36,545 nucleotides of DNA. It comes from DASRPD01 sp035646535. GTDB taxonomy: Bacteria > Actinomycetota > Acidimicrobiia > IMCC26256 > JANYLB01. The notes under the pieces were generated by a model that saw nothing but the letters and a program-made list of their open reading frames with translations, did not search any database and was not told where the DNA came from. The first letter of the stretch is position 1. Each line of letters begins with the position of its first letter. Positions 32,969-36,545 of this stretch are shown here, piece after piece. The stretch is from contig DASRPD010000024.1 of NCBI GenBank assembly GCA_035646535.1, forward strand, positions 1-36,545, in the 5' to 3' direction. Both the position numbers and the translations under genes were made by a program.

Positions 32969-33759
32969 CCGTGCACGCCCGGCGTGAGCCGCCACGATTT
33001 CGTCGCGTCGCGCTGGGTCGCCGCGAGCAGTTGAGCCCCCGCATGGTCCGCCTCACCTTGGTCGGGGCCGACCTGGAGGGCCTGACCGTCACCCAGCCGG
33101 CGGCAAGCGTGCGGCTGCTCATCCCTTCAAACGGCACCCGGGAACTGATCGTTCCCATCTGGAACGGCAACGAGTTCCTGCTGGCCGATGGGCGCCGACC
33201 CACGATCCGGACCTTCACACCCCGCCGGGTTGATCCCGAGGTCCTCGAGGTCGATCTCGACATCGTGATCCACCGCGGTGGGTTCACCTCCGAATGGGCC
33301 GAGACCGCCGGGCCCGGTGACCCCGCCGCGATCTCTGGTCCCGGTCGGGGCTACGTCATCAATCGCGATGCGCCCGCCTTCTATTTGGCCGGCGACGAGA
33401 GCGCGATCCCCGCCATCAGCCAGCTGCTCGAGGCTCTGCCCGCCGAGATACCGGTCCAGGTGCACATCGAGATCGCCCACCCCGACGCCCGGATCGCGCT
33501 CAGCCAGCATCCACGCGCGACCGTTGAATGGTGCGACCTGGCCCCCGGAGCGTCGCACGGCGATGCGCTCGTCGCCGCGGTCGTCGGCGCGGAACTCGTC
33601 GCGGGTACGCGGGTGTGGGTGGCGGGCGAAGCCGCCGCGATACAGCGGGTCCGCCGTCACCTCTTCGAGGACCGAGGGATGGCCCGCGCCCACGCCTGGC
33701 TGCGCGGCTACTGGAAGCGCGGCCGCACTCCCGACGGGTCACCGGCCGACGAGAACTAG
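32965..33759 (+). CDS. siderophore-interacting protein (ferric-siderophore reductase family)
   Basis: A 264-residue FAD-dependent reductase that releases iron from imported siderophores in the cytoplasm. The FAD-binding domain has TIRTFTPRRVDPEVLEVDLD (RxYT-type motif) and HRGGFTSEWA. The NAD(P)H domain has YLAGDESAIPAISQLLEALP and VWVAGEAAAIQRVRRHL, and the end RGYWKRGR is characteristic. The ATG overlaps a micro-ORF stop. The stop codon shares CTAG with the stop of the convergent DUF4202 gene. Iron control is expected but no clear operator is visible. Confidence 0.93.
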   Translation: MTVHARREPPRFRRVALGRREQLSPRMVRLTLVGADLEGLTVTQPAASVRLLIPSNGTRELIVPIWNGNEFLLADGRRPTIRTFTPRRVDPEVLEVDLDIVIHRGGFTSEWAETAGPGDPAAISGPGRGYVINRDAPAFYLAGDESAIPAISQLLEALPAEIPVQVHIEIAHPDARIALSQHPRATVEWCDLAPGASHGDALVAAVVGAELVAGTRVWVAGEAAAIQRVRRHLFEDRGMARAHAWLRGYWKRGRTPDGSPADEN

Positions 33760-34358
33760 ATCCCGCGGGCGCGCTCGATGGTGGCGCGCTCGACTATTTC
33801 CCGGTCGTGCGGGAGGGAATCGATTGCGCCTGCGAGCCGGATCGCTTCGTCGCTCATCTTGTGCAACGTCTTGGCGACGATGCCGACGATCTTGTTGTCG
33901 TCAACGCGCGCCGCGAGCTCGTGGAGCTGGGTCTCGATGAAGACGAGGCAGAGCGCGTCCTCGAGCGTCTGTACTTCGGGGTCCTCGCCGAGACCACGCT
34001 TGGCCACTAGGTCTTGGACCCTCCCGATCGTCGCCTCGTCGTAGCCGACCTCGCTCAGGATCTCACCGACTCGTTCGACATGCAGCTCGTGCAGCGCCCC
34101 CCGCCACCTCAGGTAACCACGGCGGCCAGGCGGGTAGGACGATCGCGAGATCATCCAGCGGCACACATGGTGGGCGCGCGCCGCGAGCAGCAGGTCCGGG
34201 CCGGCGTTCGGACGCAGGCGCAGCACCCATCCGGTGACGAGCTCGGCGTGGACAAGCTCTTTGGGCCGTGCCGCACCGGCCACGTCGATCCGACTGGGGT
34301 CGGCGGAGTTGGCTGCATCGATGGCGCCAAGAGCGCTCTCGAAACGAGCATCGGTCAT
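33756..34358 (-). CDS. DUF4202 family protein
   Basis: A 200-residue protein of a family with no agreed function. KELVHAELVTGWVLRLRPNA, LAARAHHVCRWMISRSSYP, RRGYLRWRGALHELH and LEDALCLVFIETQL are its conserved stretches; the His-His and Glu-Asp pairs recall metal-binding HD-type proteins. I chose ATG 34358 because a TAACCT hexamer lies exactly 6 nt upstream, implying a leaderless mRNA; the GTG immediately before it is an alternative. It is divergent from the acyl-CoA mutase gene and overlaps the siderophore-interacting gene stop by 4 nt. Confidence 0.85.
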   Translation of the reverse strand: MTDARFESALGAIDAANSADPSRIDVAGAARPKELVHAELVTGWVLRLRPNAGPDLLLAARAHHVCRWMISRSSYPPGRRGYLRWRGALHELHVERVGEILSEVGYDEATIGRVQDLVAKRGLGEDPEVQTLEDALCLVFIETQLHELAARVDDNKIVGIVAKTLHKMSDEAIRLAGAIDSLPHDREIVERATIERARGI

Positions 34359-34446
34359 CACGCGAGGTTATGTCGATCGCGATGGTCTTGGACGTCTCGC
34401 CTCGAGACCGCTCGCGCCGGGGTGCGGCTCGTGGGAGACTCACCGG
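34359..34446. promoter_or_regulatory. head-to-head region with two leaderless-type -10 elements
   Basis: Reverse: TAACCT (34370-34365) ends 6 nt before ATG 34358. Forward: GAGACT (34435-34440, retaining A2 and T6 of the -10 consensus) ends 6 nt before GTG 34447. No Shine-Dalgarno precedes either start. Clear -35 hexamers are not visible. Confidence 0.45.
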
Positions 34447-36039
34447 GTGACGGAGCGCGACGCGGACTTCCGCTCGTATTCGGGGATCGCCGTCGACCCG
34501 GTCTACGGCCCCGACGGCGTGGAACGACCCGGCGAGTGGCCCTACACCCGGGGGCCGTACGCCTCCATGTACCGCTCGAAGCTGTGGACGATGCGCATGT
34601 TCGCCGGGTTCGGGACCCCGGTCGAGACGAACCAGCGGTTCCACGAGCTGCTCGCCGCCGGGAGTGACGGCCTCTCGACCGCGTTCGACCTGCCCACGCT
34701 CATGGGCCGGGACTCCGACGATCCCATGGCGCTCGGCGAGGTCGGCAAGTGTGGTGTGGCTGTCGACACGCTCGCCGACGTGGAGGACCTGTACCGCGGC
34801 ATCGATCTGGGCTCGGTCACGACGTCGATGACGATCAATGCCCCCGCACCGGTGCTCCTCGCGATGTACATCGCCGCGGCGGAGACGGCAGGCGTCGATC
34901 GCACGCGCCTCGGCGGAACGCTCCAGAACGACATGTTCAAGGAGTACCAAGCCCAAAAGGAGTTCTTCTTCCCACCTCGCCCGAGCCTGCGTCTGGTCGG
35001 CGACGTGATCTCGTACTGTGCGGCGGAGCTCCCCCGATGGCACCCCGTGTCGATATCCGGCTACCACATCCGTGAGGCGGGATCGACCGCCGCCCAAGAG
35101 CTCGCGTTCACGGTCGGCAACGGGTTCGCGTACGTCGAAGCCGCTATCGGGGCCGGGCTCGCGGTCGATGACTTCGCGCCCCGCCTGTCCTTCTTCTTCA
35201 ACGCGCACATCGACTTCTTCGAAGAGATCGCCAAGTACCGTGCGGCGCGCCGCATCTGGGCCCGCTGGATGCGTGACCGCTACGGCGCGCAGAGCGAGCG
35301 CTCGATGCAGATGCGGTTCCACACCCAGACCGCCGGCGTATCCCTCACCGCCCAGCAGCCCGAGGTCAACTTCGTGCGCACGGCGATCGAGGCGCTTGCC
35401 GGCGTGCTCGGTGGCACCCAGAGTCTCCACACGAACTCCTTCGACGAGGCCTTGGCGCTGCCGACCGAACGAGCGGCCCGCCTGGCCCTGCGCACACAGC
35501 AGGTCATCGCGCACGAGACCGGAGTCGCCAACGTCGCCGATCCTCTCGGGGGTTCGTTCTACGTCGAGGCGTTGACCGACGAGATGGAACGCCGCGCCGA
35601 GGAGATCTTCGACCACGTGCAACGGCTGGGTGACGGCTCGATGCTCGAGGGCACGTTCGTCGGTATCGAACAGGGTTGGTTCCAGACCGAGATCGCCCAG
35701 GCCGCCTATGACCTGGAGCGCAAGCTCAATGACGGCACCCACGTCATGGTCGGCGTCAACGCGTTCCTCGAGGGCAACGACGACGCGCCTCCCGAGACCC
35801 TCCAGATCAGCCGGGACTGTGAGTGCCAACAGGTGAAACGGCTCGCCGCGGTCAAGGCCGACCGCGACACCGAGACCGTGGAGCGCGCGCTGGCCCGCGT
35901 GCGGGCCGACGCGGCCGAGCCCACCGTGAACCTCATGCCCGGCCTCCTCGACGCCGTGCGGACCCACGCGACCGTGGGCGAGGTCATGCACGCGCTGGCC
36001 GACGTGTTCGGCCGGTACCGCGAAGATCCCATCATCTAG
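34447..36039 (+). CDS. B12-dependent acyl-CoA mutase large subunit (isobutyryl-CoA mutase-like)
   Basis: A 530-residue catalytic TIM-barrel subunit of the methylmalonyl-CoA mutase family, which rearranges carbon skeletons of CoA thioesters with adenosylcobalamin. YTRGPYASMYRSKLWTMR, GLSTAFDLPTLMGRDSDDP, TLQNDMFKEY and SISGYHIREAG are decisive. The position equal to Tyr89 of propionibacterial methylmalonyl-CoA mutase is F52 and that of Arg207 is Q170 (118 residues apart in both), the pair reported for isobutyryl-CoA mutase. The B12-binding domain is absent, so a separate small subunit is needed and is not in this window. GTG 34447 is 6 nt after a -10-like box. Confidence 0.9.
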   Translation: MTERDADFRSYSGIAVDPVYGPDGVERPGEWPYTRGPYASMYRSKLWTMRMFAGFGTPVETNQRFHELLAAGSDGLSTAFDLPTLMGRDSDDPMALGEVGKCGVAVDTLADVEDLYRGIDLGSVTTSMTINAPAPVLLAMYIAAAETAGVDRTRLGGTLQNDMFKEYQAQKEFFFPPRPSLRLVGDVISYCAAELPRWHPVSISGYHIREAGSTAAQELAFTVGNGFAYVEAAIGAGLAVDDFAPRLSFFFNAHIDFFEEIAKYRAARRIWARWMRDRYGAQSERSMQMRFHTQTAGVSLTAQQPEVNFVRTAIEALAGVLGGTQSLHTNSFDEALALPTERAARLALRTQQVIAHETGVANVADPLGGSFYVEALTDEMERRAEEIFDHVQRLGDGSMLEGTFVGIEQGWFQTEIAQAAYDLERKLNDGTHVMVGVNAFLEGNDDAPPETLQISRDCECQQVKRLAAVKADRDTETVERALARVRADAAEPTVNLMPGLLDAVRTHATVGEVMHALADVFGRYREDPII

Positions 36040-36041
36040 CC

Positions 36042-36212
36042 GTGACGACCATTGGCATCGTGCACCCGGGCACGATGGGCGCGGCGATGGGCGCCACGCT
36101 CGCGACCTCGGATCACCACGTCGCTTGGGCCTCGACCCATCGCGGTGCCGCCACGCGCGCCCGCGCCGAGCTCGCCGGGATCGAGACGGTGATCACCGAG
36201 CTCACCCGATGA
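36042..36212 (+). pseudogene. N-terminal fragment of a 6-phosphogluconate/hydroxyisobutyrate dehydrogenase-like protein
   Basis: A 56-codon ORF whose start TIGIVHPGTMGAAMGATLA matches the NAD(P)-binding GxGxMG region of beta-hydroxyacid dehydrogenases, followed by VAWASTHRGAATRARAELAG, the usual second strand and helix. It then ends at TELTR where family proteins continue for about 200 residues. The GTG begins 2 nt after the mutase stop and its own TGA overlaps the methyltransferase ATG (ATGA). It is a truncated remnant, possibly kept as a translational bridge. Confidence 0.6.
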
Positions 36213-36545
36213 CGATGGATCCGGCGGTCGCGGACGTGGCGCGCGCGGCCAAGGGCTTCATGCCCGAGGACGAAGGCATGGCGCTCCACGAGGCCGGGAT
36301 CGACGGTGGTCGCGTCGGCCCGCTCCTCGAGATCGGCTCCTACTGCGGTAAGTCCGCGGTCTACCTCGGCGCCGCGGCCCGCCAGGCAGAGACGGTGCTC
36401 TTCACCATCGATCACCACCACGGTTCCGAGGAGAACCAGGCGGGTTGGGACCACCACGACACCGAGGTCGTCGATCCTCGTACCGGCCGGATGGACACGC
36501 TCGGCTTCTTCCGCCGCACCATCGAGACCGCGGGCTTGGAAGACG
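36209..36545 (+). CDS. class I SAM-dependent methyltransferase (partial, cut by right edge)
   Basis: The first 112 codons of a protein with LLEIGSYCGKSAVYLGAAA near residue 40, the glycine-rich SAM-binding loop, and ETVLFTIDHHHGSEENQ, where the acidic residue binding the SAM ribose lies. The pattern (IDHHHGSEEN) fits the Methyltransf_24/cephalosporin-hydroxylase-like group acting on small molecules or sugars. The start overlaps the upstream fragment (ATGA). The rest lies outside the window, so the substrate and length are unknown. Confidence 0.75.
   Translation, partial: MTMDPAVADVARAAKGFMPEDEGMALHEAGIDGGRVGPLLEIGSYCGKSAVYLGAAARQAETVLFTIDHHHGSEENQAGWDHHDTEVVDPRTGRMDTLGFFRRTIETAGLED

Noticed and set aside
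34063..35991. Long reverse open frame (642 codons) opposite the acyl-CoA mutase
   Set aside because: It is antisense to a strongly conserved gene and continues into the DUF4202 region out of frame; no motif.

Overview
The window is GC-rich, densely packed bacterial chromosome with GTG and some TTG starts, ATGA/GTGA stop-start overlaps and actinobacterial -10 boxes (TAnnnT). The gene order wecA-like transferase / AtpI-like gene / atpBEFHAGDC resembles the mycobacterial order. I infer a member of the Actinomycetota, possibly a deep lineage such as Acidimicrobiia; the class is an inference, not shown by a marker gene. No rRNA, tRNA, CRISPR array, insertion sequence or phage gene was seen.

Bases 151-13042 are a cell-surface polysaccharide locus made of two convergent operons. 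The forward operon (151-6318) encodes nucleotide-sugar tailoring: a Gfo/Idh/MocA dehydrogenase, an NAD-dependent epimerase, two DegT-type aminotransferases, a GT4-like glycosyltransferase and a hexapeptide N-acyltransferase. The reverse operon (13042 down to 6337) encodes an ArnT/PMT-like glycosyltransferase, a Wzz-like chain-length protein, an O-antigen ligase/polymerase, a Wzx-type flippase, an uncharacterised Rossmann-like protein and an isolated fragment of a formyltransferase C-terminal region. Together they would make an amino-sugar-containing glycan, flip it, polymerise it and control its length.

Bases 13157-17587 hold glyA, a WecA/TagO-like polyprenyl-phosphate sugar-phosphate transferase that could start lipid-linked glycan synthesis, and two reverse-strand GT2 glycosyltransferases. 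Bases 17674-25120 are a complete F1Fo ATP synthase operon behind a well-formed promoter. After it come a secreted TIM-barrel-like protein, glpX (gluconeogenic fructose bisphosphatase), an acyltransferase-3 membrane protein, an LLM flavin-dependent oxidoreductase, two SDR oxidoreductases, a secreted coiled-coil M23 peptidase, a siderophore-interacting protein, a DUF4202 protein, a B12-dependent acyl-CoA mutase large subunit with isobutyryl-CoA-mutase-type specificity residues, a truncated dehydrogenase N-terminus, and a methyltransferase cut by the right edge.

The most unusual patterns are: (i) tiny ORFs that fill inter-gene gaps and end on the downstream start codon, some starting in the upstream stop; (ii) several genes whose start lies exactly 6 nt after a -10-like hexamer, implying leaderless mRNAs; (iii) the Rossmann protein plus orphan formyltransferase fragment; (iv) a 12-bp perfect tandem repeat in the atp leader; (v) a mirror-symmetric -10 element between glpX and the acyltransferase. 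No gap longer than 300 bases lacks a gene; the longest is 31407-31675.
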